Source: DATHBD01 sp035296325
GTDB lineage: Bacteria > Actinomycetota > Actinomycetes > Mycobacteriales > Micromonosporaceae
NCBI GenBank assembly: GCA_035296325.1
Contig: DATHBD010000023.1
Location: 186,001-250,000 of the forward strand
Length of the DNA: 64,000 nucleotides
Direction: 5' to 3'
The notes under the pieces are model-generated. The model saw only the letters and a list, made by a program, of their open reading frames with translations, did not search any database and was not told where the DNA came from. Shown here piece after piece: positions 1-8,229 of this stretch (position 1 is its first letter; every line of letters begins with the position of its first letter). The translations under genes were made by a program, and so were the position numbers.

Positions 1-140
1 CGGACACGCTCGGCGCGCTGAGCGCCCTCCTTGCCGCAGGTACGGTGATGCGCCGGCCGGAGCGCGGGCGCCTGGCCGGGGACGTGGTCATTACGGCCAC
101 CGGGTCGGCCGGGTCCAGGAGCCGGGACACCACGACGTGA
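1..140 (+). CDS. C-terminal end of an unrecognised protein (truncated by window start)
   Basis: Reading from base 3 gives about 45 residues with no internal stop, ending at a TGA at 138-140. The N-terminal half of this tail (DTLGALSALLAAGTVMRRPE) has protein-like composition, and the end turns Ser/Arg/Thr-rich. No domain can be recognised from so short a piece. It runs in the same direction as the DUF4032 gene, with about 160 bases between them. It could also be a chance open frame. Confidence 0.35.
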   Translation, partial: DTLGALSALLAAGTVMRRPERGRLAGDVVITATGSAGSRSRDTTT

Positions 141-301
141 CGATCTGTGAGGGCGCGCCAAATTCATCGGGTCACCGCCGTGCGGGACGTGTCCACGCGG
201 TGCGGGACAGCGACCGGATCACCCCAACGACTGGCGACACCGCAGCGCGGGCTGGATAGTGGGCACATGCACGCCCGGATGGTGACGAAGGCGACCGTTC
301 G

Positions 302-1624
302 ATGACCCGACCCGGTCCGGGCGCCCGACTCGACCTTCGACTGCGTGACGCCTTACCGGGCCTGCTCGGACTGCCGTGGCTGGAGCCCCTCGCCGACTGG
401 GACGCGACCGAGGTGCCGATCCGCGACATCCCGGTCGGGCCGAGCCGGCACCTGGTGAAGTTCGTCGAGACCGACGGGGCGCTGTGGGCACTCAAGGAAC
501 TCCCGCAGCGCATCGCGGCCAAGGAGTACGGGGTCCTGCGAAACCTGGAGAGCCGGTCGCTGCCGGCGGTCCGGCCCGCCGGGTTGGTCATCCAGCCCTT
601 CGACGACACCGCCATTCTGGTCACCCGCTACCTGGACCGGTCGTGGCAGTACCGGCGCCTGCTGATGCGGATCCCGCCGGACCAGCCGGCGCACCGCGAG
701 CGGCTGCTCGACGCCATGGCAAGCCTGCTGGTCGACCTGCACCGCCATGGGGTGTTCTGGGGCGACTGCTCGCTGGCCAACACGCTCTTCTCCCGTGACG
801 GCCAGGTGCTCCAGGCCTGGCTTGTGGACGCGGAGACCAGCGAGGTCCACCCGGAACTCAGCGACGGGCAGCGCCAGCACGACATCGACATCCTGGTCGA
901 GAACGTGGCGGGCGGCCTGATCGACCTCGCCATGCGCCTCGACCAGGACCCGGAGATCTACCCGGCGCTGATCGACGAGGCGGGCAGCGTGGCCACCCGC
1001 TACCAGTCCCTGTGGGATGTGCTGCACGCCGAGCCGACCTTCTCCTACGACGACCGGTACCAGATCGAGGGGCAGATCCGGCGTCTGCACGAACTCGGGT
1101 TCGCGGTGGACGAGGTGACGCTGCGGCCCAGCGGCGACGGGGCCGAGACGCTCCGGCTCAGGGTGGCCGTCGCCGCTCGGCGGTTCCACGCCACACAGCT
1201 GCACGACCTGACCGGGATGGAGGTCGGGGAGGGCCAGGCCAGGATCCTGCTGGGTGACCTGCGTGCGTACCAGGGTCGGCTGCAGCAGCAGTTGAAGAGC
1301 GACGTGCCGGACGGCGTCGCGGCCCGGCGGTGGGCCGACGAGGTGCTGCGACCCGGCATGGTGCGCGCGCACGAGGCGGTCGGTGGGATCGGTGACCCGA
1401 TCCAGGCGTACTGCGACCTGCTCGAGGTGCGGTGGCTGCTCAGCGAGCAGGCCGGCCGGGACATCGGGGACGACGCCGCCCTCACCGCGCTGGCGCAGCA
1501 GGCGGTGCCGGCGCAGGCCGCCGCCGTGGCCGTGGTGGCGGAGGCGACCACCGGCCAACTGCCGAAAATGACCCGGGCACTGCTCGACGAGATGGGCGGC
1601 GAGGGAGACAGCGTCAGCTACTGA
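302..1624 (+). CDS. DUF4032 domain-containing, kinase-fold protein
   Basis: The 440-residue protein belongs to the actinobacterial DUF4032 family, whose N-terminal half resembles lipopolysaccharide-kinase (WaaP/Kdo kinase) folds. Residues near 150-165 read HRHGVFWGDCSLANTLF, matching the HGD...N catalytic loop of small-molecule kinases. A following VDAET near 176 sits where the metal-binding Asp is expected. The C-terminal half, about 220-430, is helical and matches the DUF4032 segment. There is no signal peptide, so it is probably cytosolic. The substrate of the family is unknown. The start is an ATG with a weak GAAGG about 12 bases upstream. The stop overlaps the end of the convergent GH13 gene by 7 bp, leaving no room for a terminator. 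Confidence 0.85.
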   Translation: MTRPGPGARLDLRLRDALPGLLGLPWLEPLADWDATEVPIRDIPVGPSRHLVKFVETDGALWALKELPQRIAAKEYGVLRNLESRSLPAVRPAGLVIQPFDDTAILVTRYLDRSWQYRRLLMRIPPDQPAHRERLLDAMASLLVDLHRHGVFWGDCSLANTLFSRDGQVLQAWLVDAETSEVHPELSDGQRQHDIDILVENVAGGLIDLAMRLDQDPEIYPALIDEAGSVATRYQSLWDVLHAEPTFSYDDRYQIEGQIRRLHELGFAVDEVTLRPSGDGAETLRLRVAVAARRFHATQLHDLTGMEVGEGQARILLGDLRAYQGRLQQQLKSDVPDGVAARRWADEVLRPGMVRAHEAVGGIGDPIQAYCDLLEVRWLLSEQAGRDIGDDAALTALAQQAVPAQAAAVAVVAEATTGQLPKMTRALLDEMGGEGDSVSY

Positions 1625-3261
1625 CCCGCGCCGTCCGCGATGTGCTCACCCAGCGCGTACCAGATCGTGGTGTCCGGCAACACGCTTCCGTCGTCGGCCA
1701 TCGGACCGCTCGCGATCAGCGCCCGTGCCAGTTCCAACTCCGGCGGCAGGGCGACCGCGGTGTCGCCGGCGTTGACCACGCAGGCGAAGTCCGGGTCGCG
1801 GCGGAACGCGACCAGGTCGGGGCCGGCGTCGAGCCAGGTCACCGTCTCCGTCGTGCCGTGGCCCAGCGCGGGCAGCGTGCGCCGCAGGTGCAGCGCGGCC
1901 CGGTACATGTTGAGCACGGAGTCCGGGTCGGCGGCCTCGTGCTCCACGGTGAACTGGGCCCACTCCGGTGGCTGGGGCAGCCACGGCGCGCCCGCCGGCC
2001 CGAAACCGAACGGCGGCTCGGACCCGGACCACGGCAGCGGCACCCGACAGCCGTCCCGCCCGCGCTCCGCCCCACCGGTGCGGCGGAAGGTCGGATCCTG
2101 GCGCAGCTCGTCGGGCAGATCCACCACCTCCGCCAAGCCGAGTTCCTCGCCCTGGTAGAGGTACGCGCCGCCGGGCAGAGCCAGCATGAGCAGCGTGGCC
2201 GCCCTGGCGCGACGGGTGCCGATCTCGCCCCCGCCGTAGCGGGTGACGTGGCGGATCACGTCGTGGTTGTTGAGCACCCAGGTCGGCGGAGCACCGACCT
2301 CGGCCAGCACCGAGATGCTGGCGTCGATGACCGGGCGCAGCGCCCGCGCGTCCCACGGGGACAGCAGGAAGAGGAAGTTGAACGCGGTGTGCAGCTCGTC
2401 CGGGCGCAGGTAGAGCGCCAGCCGCTCCGGGCTGGCGACCCACGCCTCGGCCACGAAGGTGCGGTCGCCGGGGTAGGCGTTCATCACCTGCCGCCAACGC
2501 CGGTACACATCGTGCACTTCGTCCTGGTCCCAGTACGGGTGGCCGGCCTGCGCCGGGCCGTGCTCGGGGTAGCGGCCGGCCAGGTCGGGCATGCCGGGGT
2601 CCTTGGCGAGCCCGTGCGCCACGTCGATGCGGAAGCCGTCCACGCCGCGGTCCAGCCAGAACCGCAGGATGTCGTCGAACTCGGCGCGGACGTCCTCGTT
2701 CGTCCAGTCCAGATCCGGCTGTTCCGGTGCGAACAGGTGCAGGTACCACTGACCCGGCGTGCCGTCCGGCGCGCTCACCCGGGTCCAGGCCCGGCCGCCG
2801 AAGTTGCTCTGCCAGTCGTTGGGCGGCTCGTCACCGCCGGGTCCGCGGCCGTCCCGGAAGAGGTACCGGGCCCGCTCCGGGCTGCCCGGCGCGGCGGCGA
2901 GCGCGGCACGGAACCAGACGTGCTCGCTCGAGGTGTGGTTCGGCACCAGGTCGACGATGATCCGGATACCCAGGTCGTGCGCCTCGGCGATCAGCGCGTC
3001 GCAGTCGGCCAGCGTGCCGAAGAGAGGGTCGACATCGCGGTAGTCGGCGACGTCGTAGCCCGCGTCGGCCTGAGGCGACACATAGAACGGGTTCAGCCAG
3101 ATCGCATCCACCCCGAGGTCGCGGATGTAGCTCAACCGGGAACGGACCCCATTGAGGTCGCCCAAGCCGTCACCGTCGGTGTCGGCGAAGCTACGGACGT
3201 AGATCTGGTAGATCACGGCATCGCGCCACCACGGCACGTGGGCCTCAGAAGTCACCGTCAC
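1618..3261 (-). CDS. GH13 family alpha-glucosidase (oligo-1,6-glucosidase type)
   Basis: The 547-residue enzyme has the full set of alpha-amylase family GH13 regions: AVIYQIYVRSFAD near the N-terminus, DLVPNHTS, GFRIDVAHGL carrying the nucleophile Asp, FVAEAW carrying the acid/base Glu, and LNNHDV carrying the transition-state Asp. It should hydrolyse terminal alpha-1,4 or alpha-1,6 glucosides such as maltose, isomaltose or trehalose-like sugars. No signal peptide is visible, so it acts inside the cell. It is divergent from the sugar ABC operon, and the shared 248-base gap holds a likely operator, so uptake and hydrolysis may be co-regulated. The start is a GTG preceded by CGAGGA, with a second in-frame GTG two codons later. 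Substrate preference cannot be read from the motifs. Confidence 0.93.
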   Translation of the reverse strand: MTVTSEAHVPWWRDAVIYQIYVRSFADTDGDGLGDLNGVRSRLSYIRDLGVDAIWLNPFYVSPQADAGYDVADYRDVDPLFGTLADCDALIAEAHDLGIRIIVDLVPNHTSSEHVWFRAALAAAPGSPERARYLFRDGRGPGGDEPPNDWQSNFGGRAWTRVSAPDGTPGQWYLHLFAPEQPDLDWTNEDVRAEFDDILRFWLDRGVDGFRIDVAHGLAKDPGMPDLAGRYPEHGPAQAGHPYWDQDEVHDVYRRWRQVMNAYPGDRTFVAEAWVASPERLALYLRPDELHTAFNFLFLLSPWDARALRPVIDASISVLAEVGAPPTWVLNNHDVIRHVTRYGGGEIGTRRARAATLLMLALPGGAYLYQGEELGLAEVVDLPDELRQDPTFRRTGGAERGRDGCRVPLPWSGSEPPFGFGPAGAPWLPQPPEWAQFTVEHEAADPDSVLNMYRAALHLRRTLPALGHGTTETVTWLDAGPDLVAFRRDPDFACVVNAGDTAVALPPELELARALIASGPMADDGSVLPDTTIWYALGEHIADGAGQ

Positions 3262-3354
3262 GCGAGCATCCTCGCACCGGGGACACCCGGACCGCTCGCG
3301 CGACGCCAGATCTGGCCGGTTTACATCGGATCGCTAACGGCGCAGCGGTAACCC

Positions 3355-3395
3355 TCGACACCGGGCTTGATCGGGTCTATAAAGACATCCGATGT
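3355..3395 (+). promoter_or_regulatory. Sigma70-type promoter with overlapping palindromic operator
   Basis: TCGACA (3355-3360) and TATAAA (3378-3383) are separated by exactly 17 bases and sit 127 bases upstream of the substrate-binding protein start. Immediately downstream, ACATC-C-GATGT (3385-3395) is a perfect 11-base palindrome lying over the expected start site, a usual position for a repressor. A nine-base copy, ACATCGGAT, occurs at 3323-3331 on the side of the divergent GH13 gene. No regulator gene is adjacent. Confidence 0.55.
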
Positions 3396-3509
3396 TTCGG
3401 TCCGCTTACACGCCAGTAACACTGTGGGCCAGCGCACTTTGACGGTCTCGAACCTGCTGACCGCCGCCGCCCGCACTGTCGCATCAGACGCTAGAAAGCG
3501 AGGAGACGG

Positions 3510-4598
3510 ATGCACTTCCGTCGTGGATTCCAGGTCGGCCTAGCCACCGTCCTGGCAGGCGGCCTGGTGGCCGCCTGCAACAGCAACACCAACACCAGTG
3601 AGCCTGGCGCCGGCGCGAGCTCCGGTGCGGCGGCAGCCAACCCCCTGATCGGTGTGGATTTCCCGCGTTCGGACACCGACTTCTGGAACGCCTACATCAA
3701 GTACGTGCCGACCATGGCCAAGGAACTCGGCGTCGAGACGAAGACGACCAACTCGCAGAACGACGTCGCGACCCTGGCCTCCAACGTCACCACGATGGTG
3801 AGCCAGAACGTCAAGGGCATCGTGATGGCGCCGCAGGACACCGCGGCCATCGCTCCGACCCTGGCGCAGCTCGATGCGAAGAAGATCCCGGTCGTCACCA
3901 TCGACACCCGGCCGGACGCCGGCAAGGTGTTCATGGTGGTCCGTGCCGACAACCGCGCGTACGGCACGAAGGCCTGCCAGTACCTCGGCGCCAAGCTCGG
4001 CGGCAAGGGCAAGGTCGTCATGCTCATGGGCGGGCTGGACTCGATCAACGGTCGGGACCGCACCGAGGCGTTCAACGAATGCATGAAGAAGGACTTCCCC
4101 GGCATCACGGTGTTCGGCGAGGCGACCGAGTGGAAGGGTGACGTCGCGGCCGCCAAGCTGCAGACCCGGCTCACCTCGGACCCCGACGTCAAGGGCATCT
4201 ACATGCAGGCCAGCTTCGCGCTCGCCGGCACGATCAACATCCTCAAGCAGAAGGGTCTGAACGTTCCGGCGACCGACCCGAAGCACGTGTACGTCGTGTC
4301 CAACGACGGCATCGCCGAGGAGCTCAAGAACATCAAGGACGGCCTGATCGACGCCACGGTCAGCCAGCCGGCCGACCTGTTCGCCAAGTACGGCCTGTTC
4401 TACGCGAAGGCGGCGATCGCCGGACAGACGTTCAAGCCCGGCCCGACCGACCACGACAGCAACATCATCCAGGTGCGTGAGGGACTGCTGGAGGACCAGC
4501 TGGCCGCCCCGCTGGTCACCCTCGACGGCGGAAAGTACGGCAGCGAGCAGTCGGTGAAGTTCGACGACAAGTCGCTCTGGGGCAACAGCGCTTCCTAA
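3510..4598 (+). CDS. Sugar ABC transporter substrate-binding lipoprotein (RbsB-like)
   Basis: The 362-residue protein starts with a short signal peptide and a lipobox (LVAAC, Cys at about residue 23), so it is an exported lipoprotein. A Ser/Ala/Gly linker follows. The body is a periplasmic-binding-protein type 1 (ribose/galactose class) fold, with the first strand near VDFPRSDTDFWNAYIKY and the hinge segments GIVMAPQDT and VVTIDTRPD. It captures a sugar or sugar alcohol for the downstream ATPase and permease. Fifteen bases separate it from the ATPase gene, so they form an operon. The ATG has GAGGAGA at a suitable distance. The ligand is not deducible; the neighbouring alpha-glucosidase suggests a glucoside or its product. 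Confidence 0.92.
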   Translation: MHFRRGFQVGLATVLAGGLVAACNSNTNTSEPGAGASSGAAAANPLIGVDFPRSDTDFWNAYIKYVPTMAKELGVETKTTNSQNDVATLASNVTTMVSQNVKGIVMAPQDTAAIAPTLAQLDAKKIPVVTIDTRPDAGKVFMVVRADNRAYGTKACQYLGAKLGGKGKVVMLMGGLDSINGRDRTEAFNECMKKDFPGITVFGEATEWKGDVAAAKLQTRLTSDPDVKGIYMQASFALAGTINILKQKGLNVPATDPKHVYVVSNDGIAEELKNIKDGLIDATVSQPADLFAKYGLFYAKAAIAGQTFKPGPTDHDSNIIQVREGLLEDQLAAPLVTLDGGKYGSEQSVKFDDKSLWGNSAS

Positions 4599-4613
4599 GG
4601 GGAAATCCGTTCC

Positions 4614-6161
4614 ATGAGCGAATCCGCTCCGGCGGCGTCAGACGGGCCGGTCCACCAGGGCCGGCCCGTCGTGGCGGCCGAACATGTATTCAAACGGTAC
4701 GGCTCGACGGTGGCCCTGCATGACGTCGGCATCACCGTGCAGCCCGGCGAGACGCACGCGCTCGTCGGGCGCAACGGCGCCGGCAAGTCCACCCTGGTCT
4801 CCATCCTGACCGGGCTGCAGGCGCCGGACAGCGGCACCGTGACCTTTCACGGGGAGCCGTCGCCCCCGCTGGGCAACCGCGACGCCTGGCGGCAGCGGGT
4901 CGCCTGCGTGTACCAGAAGTCGACAATCATCCCGACGCTGACCGTGGCGGAGAACCTGTACCTCAACCGCCACGCGCGCGGGCCGGGCGGCCTGATCGGC
5001 TGGCGCAAGCTACGCCAGCAGGCCCGCGAGTTGCTCGCGACCTGGTCGGTGCATGTCGACGTGAACTCCCCGGCCGGCGATCTCAACGTGGAGCAGCGCC
5101 AGTTCGTGGAGATCGCCCGGGCGTTGTCCTTCGGCGCCCGGTTCATCATTCTCGACGAGCCGACCGCGCAGCTCGACGCCGCGGCGATCGCCCGGCTCTT
5201 CGCCCGCATCCGGACGCTGCAGCAGCAGGGTGTGACGTTCCTGTTCATCAGCCACCACCTGAAGGAGATCTACGAGATCTGCGACACGGTGACGGTGTTC
5301 CGCGACGCGCGCCACGTGCTGACGGCGCCGGTGAACGAGCTGCCGACGGCCGATCTGGTGACCGCCATGACCGGCGAACACTCGTCGCTCACCGAGCAGG
5401 CCGCACGGCCCCCGGTGCCGGCGGACCGGCCGGCCGTGCTGACCGTGACCGGGCTGGCCTGTGATGGCGACGTCACCGACCTGTCCTTCACGGTGCGCGC
5501 CGGCGAGGTGGTCGGGCTGGCCGGCGGGGGAGGCAGCGGCAAGGTGGAGGTCGCCGAGACCATCGCCGGCCTGCGCAAGCCGCAGGCGGGAACGATCGAG
5601 GTGGACGGGCGACCGCTGCGGCCCGGCAGTGTCCCGGCCGCGCTCCGGGCCGGTGTCGGGCTGGTGCCACAGGATCGGCACCGCGAGGGCTTCGTGCCGC
5701 TGCTGTCCATCGCCGACAACATCACGATGACCGTGCCGGACCAGTTGGGCCGGGCCGGGTTCATCCAGCCCCGCCGGCGCGACGACATGGCGAAGCGGCT
5801 GATCGCCGATCTCAATATCAAGACCCCCGGGCCCGAACTGCCGGTCTCCGGCCTGTCCGGCGGCAATCAGCAGAAGGTCGTGATGGGCCGGGCGCTGGCC
5901 AACAAGCCGAAGTTGCTGGTGCTGATCACGCCGACCGCCGGGGTCGACGTTCGGTCGAAGGAGACCCTCCTCGGCGTCGTGGAGGAGGTTCGGGTGAACG
6001 GGACGGCGACACTCATCGTCTCGGACGAACTCGACGACCTCAGCGCCTGCGACCGGGTACTGGTGATGTTCCAAGGGCGGGTCGTCAACGAGATGGCCCG
6101 TGGGTGGGAAGACAACGATCTGGTAGCTGCCATGGAAGGGGTTGATCTCGACCGTGTCTGA
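4614..6161 (+). CDS. Sugar ABC transporter ATP-binding protein, two fused NBDs (RbsA/MglA-like)
   Basis: The 515-residue protein has two nucleotide-binding domains in tandem. NBD1 (about 20-255) has an intact Walker A (GRNGAGKST, 52-60), Walker B (FIILDEPT, about 177-184) and H-loop (ISHH), but its signature reads LNVEQ. NBD2 (about 275-510) has a canonical LSGGN signature (414-418), but its P-loop reads GGGGSGKVE with Val in place of Ser/Thr, and its Walker B reads VLITPT with the Asp-Glu pair lost. Only the site built from NBD1 Walker motifs and the NBD2 signature should therefore hydrolyse ATP. This asymmetry is known in carbohydrate ABC ATPases of this type. The gene overlaps the permease start by 8 bases. 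Confidence 0.94.
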   Translation: MSESAPAASDGPVHQGRPVVAAEHVFKRYGSTVALHDVGITVQPGETHALVGRNGAGKSTLVSILTGLQAPDSGTVTFHGEPSPPLGNRDAWRQRVACVYQKSTIIPTLTVAENLYLNRHARGPGGLIGWRKLRQQARELLATWSVHVDVNSPAGDLNVEQRQFVEIARALSFGARFIILDEPTAQLDAAAIARLFARIRTLQQQGVTFLFISHHLKEIYEICDTVTVFRDARHVLTAPVNELPTADLVTAMTGEHSSLTEQAARPPVPADRPAVLTVTGLACDGDVTDLSFTVRAGEVVGLAGGGGSGKVEVAETIAGLRKPQAGTIEVDGRPLRPGSVPAALRAGVGLVPQDRHREGFVPLLSIADNITMTVPDQLGRAGFIQPRRRDDMAKRLIADLNIKTPGPELPVSGLSGGNQQKVVMGRALANKPKLLVLITPTAGVDVRSKETLLGVVEEVRVNGTATLIVSDELDDLSACDRVLVMFQGRVVNEMARGWEDNDLVAAMEGVDLDRV

Positions 6162-7218
6162 GATCGTGTCCAAGCCGCGTGAGACGGCACCCGGCGAGCC
6201 GGGGCCGGAGGGTCCTCCGATGGTGGAGGCGGCCGCACCGGTCGGTCGGCGCCACGGCCTCGCCATCGCGCGCCTGCGGGACCTGGCGCTGATCCCGGCG
6301 ATCATCGTGATCGCCATCGTGGGGTACAGCTACAACCCGGTCTTCCTGAACCCGGAAAACCTGATCAACGTCCTGCAGCAGATGTCCGAGATCGCGCTGC
6401 TGGTCCTGGCGCAGACGCTGGTGCTGATCGCCGGCAAGATGGACCTCTCCCTGGAGTCCACGTTCGGGCTGGCGCCCGGGGTGGCCGCCTGGCTCATCGT
6501 CGCGCCGGGCACCACGCAGGGCCTTGGGCTGGTCTCGGGGGTCTGGGCCATCCCGATCACGCTGCTGGTCGGCGCGTTGATCGGTGCGGTCAACGGACTG
6601 TTGATCGTCCGGTTCGGACTCAACGGCTTCATCGTCACGCTGGGCATGCTGATCGTGCTGCGCGGCCTGCTGACCGGCATCTCGGGTGGCCGGACGTTTT
6701 TCGGGCTGCCCAGCTCGATGCTCTACCTGAGCAACACCCAGTGGCTCGGCCTGCCCGCGTCGGTGTGGATCTGCTTCGTCGCGTTCGCGATCGGCATCGT
6801 GGTGCTGGGCTTCACCCGGCAGGGTCGGGCGCTCTATGCGATCGGCGGCAACGTCGACGCCGCCCGCGCGGCCGGCATCCGCACCGACCGGGTGATGTGG
6901 ATCGTGCTGATCATCGCGAGCATGCTGGCCGCGCTCGGCGGTCTGCTGCTGTCGGGGCGGCTCGCCTCGGTCGCGTCGGCGCAGGGCAACGGTGCGATCT
7001 TCACCGTCTTCGCCGCGGCGGTGATCGGCGGCGTGAGCCTGAACGGCGGCAAGGGCAGCATGTTCGGGGCCTTCACCGGCATCCTGCTGCTGTACCTGAT
7101 CCAGAATGTCCTCACGCTCGCTGGCGTGCCGGCACAGTGGATCGGCGCCTTGAACGGCGCAATCATCCTGATCGCGCTGATGCTGTCCCGGATCACCAGC
7201 GGCAAGGCCCAGACCTAA
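6154..7218 (+). CDS. Sugar ABC transporter permease (RbsC-like)
   Basis: The 354-residue membrane protein has an N-terminal cytoplasmic segment of about 40 residues rich in Pro and charge, then eight or more hydrophobic helices. It carries the conserved patterns of the branched-chain/ribose permease family (LINVLQQMSEIALLVLAQT, NGFIVTLGMLIVLRGL, ALYAIGGNVDAARAAGI). It forms the membrane channel for the preceding binding protein and ATPase. I chose GTG at 6154, which overlaps the ATPase stop and has GGAAGGGG about 12 bases upstream. A TTG four codons earlier (6142) is the alternative. A perfect hairpin follows the stop. Confidence 0.93.
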   Translation: MSEIVSKPRETAPGEPGPEGPPMVEAAAPVGRRHGLAIARLRDLALIPAIIVIAIVGYSYNPVFLNPENLINVLQQMSEIALLVLAQTLVLIAGKMDLSLESTFGLAPGVAAWLIVAPGTTQGLGLVSGVWAIPITLLVGALIGAVNGLLIVRFGLNGFIVTLGMLIVLRGLLTGISGGRTFFGLPSSMLYLSNTQWLGLPASVWICFVAFAIGIVVLGFTRQGRALYAIGGNVDAARAAGIRTDRVMWIVLIIASMLAALGGLLLSGRLASVASAQGNGAIFTVFAAAVIGGVSLNGGKGSMFGAFTGILLLYLIQNVLTLAGVPAQWIGALNGAIILIALMLSRITSGKAQT

Positions 7219-7224
7219 CCGGGG

Positions 7225-7256
7225 TCGCGGCCGCCGGTGGACGCCGGCGGCCGCGA
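7225..7256. terminator. Perfect 13-bp hairpin between convergent genes
   Basis: TCGCGGCCGCCGG (7225-7237) pairs perfectly with CCGGCGGCCGCGA (7244-7256) around a six-base loop. It lies 6 bases after the permease stop and 13 bases before the end of the convergent XRE gene, so it could terminate both. There is no U-tract, as is usual for high-GC actinobacteria. Confidence 0.65.
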
Positions 7257-7269
7257 TCCTCGGCGGTTT

Positions 7270-8073
7270 TCAACCGGCGAGCCGGCGCAGCGCTTCGCCG
7301 GTTTCGGCGTCGGCCGGGAAGAACGACTCGATGGTCAGTTCGGAGACCGTCACGTCCAACGGTGTGCCGAAGACCGTGGTGGTGCTGACGAAGTTGAGCT
7401 CGCCGTCGTGGTGCCGGAATCGCAGTGGGACGAAGACATCGCCCGGACCCGGCAGCTCCACGTCGGGCTCGGCCTGGTCGCACGGGTAGCTCCGCAGCTC
7501 GGTGTAGAGGCTGGCCAGCTCGGCCGTCGGGTTGACCGAGCACTGGCGCCGCAGGCGGCTGAGCAGATGCCCCCGCCACTCACCGAGGTTGCTGATGTAG
7601 GGCGCCATCCCGTCCGGGTGCAGACTCAGCCGCAGCGCGTTCACCGGTGGCTCCAGCAGCGCCGGTGCGGCCACCGCCAGAAAGGGCGTGACGCTGCGAT
7701 TGGCGTCGACGAGATTCCAGCCGCCGTCGACCACCAGCGCCGGGTACGGCTCGTGACCGTTGAGTACATGGCGCACCGCCGCCCGGACCGGCTCCATCGG
7801 CCGGCTGTGTACGGCGCTCGCCGGGTACGCCGGCGCGTATCCGCCGGCCAGCAGCAGGGTGTTGCGCTCCCGCAGCGGCACGTCGAGTTGCTCGGTCAGT
7901 CGCAGGATCATGTCGCTCGTCGGTCTGGACCGCCCGGTCTCCACGAAGCTCAAGTGCCGCGTGGAGATGTCGGCCGCGATCGCCAGCGCGAGCTGGCTGA
8001 GGCGCCGCCGCTCCCGCCACTCGCGGAGCAGCTGCCCGACCGGACGGACCTTGGTGTCGATGGTGTGCACCAC
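7270..8073 (-). CDS. XRE-family regulator with MmyB-like ligand-binding domain
   Basis: The 267-residue protein has an N-terminal Cro/C1 helix-turn-helix (about 12-70: LREWRERRRLSQLALAIAA, then STRHLSFVETGRSRPT). A C-terminal MmyB/MltR-type PAS-like domain (about 100-265) follows, with the family pattern PYPALVVDGGWNLVDAN. Proteins of this family commonly bind an unknown small ligand, and many repress a divergent oxidoreductase gene. That fits here, because an FAD disulfide oxidoreductase starts 156 bases away on the opposite strand. It is convergent with the sugar permease. The start is an ATG without a strong ribosome-binding site. Confidence 0.9.
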   Translation of the reverse strand: MVHTIDTKVRPVGQLLREWRERRRLSQLALAIAADISTRHLSFVETGRSRPTSDMILRLTEQLDVPLRERNTLLLAGGYAPAYPASAVHSRPMEPVRAAVRHVLNGHEPYPALVVDGGWNLVDANRSVTPFLAVAAPALLEPPVNALRLSLHPDGMAPYISNLGEWRGHLLSRLRRQCSVNPTAELASLYTELRSYPCDQAEPDVELPGPGDVFVPLRFRHHDGELNFVSTTTVFGTPLDVTVSELTIESFFPADAETGEALRRLAG

Positions 8074-8229
8074 CCAGACGGTAGGTGAAGCCGCGTCGCG
8101 GCTCCATTACGTCCCGGGTAATGCCCGCACCTGCGGGGCGCCGACGGTTCGACTCGGGCCGGTCCGGATGGCGGCGTGACCGGCGTAGGGTGCTGTCAGG
8201 TACGGCGCTGCGAAGGTGGGGTGGTCGCG

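Noticed and set aside
1432..3351. Very long open frame antisense to the GH13 gene (639 codons)
   Set aside because: It mirrors GH13 codon structure in high-GC DNA and has no domain; GH13 motifs on the other strand are decisive.
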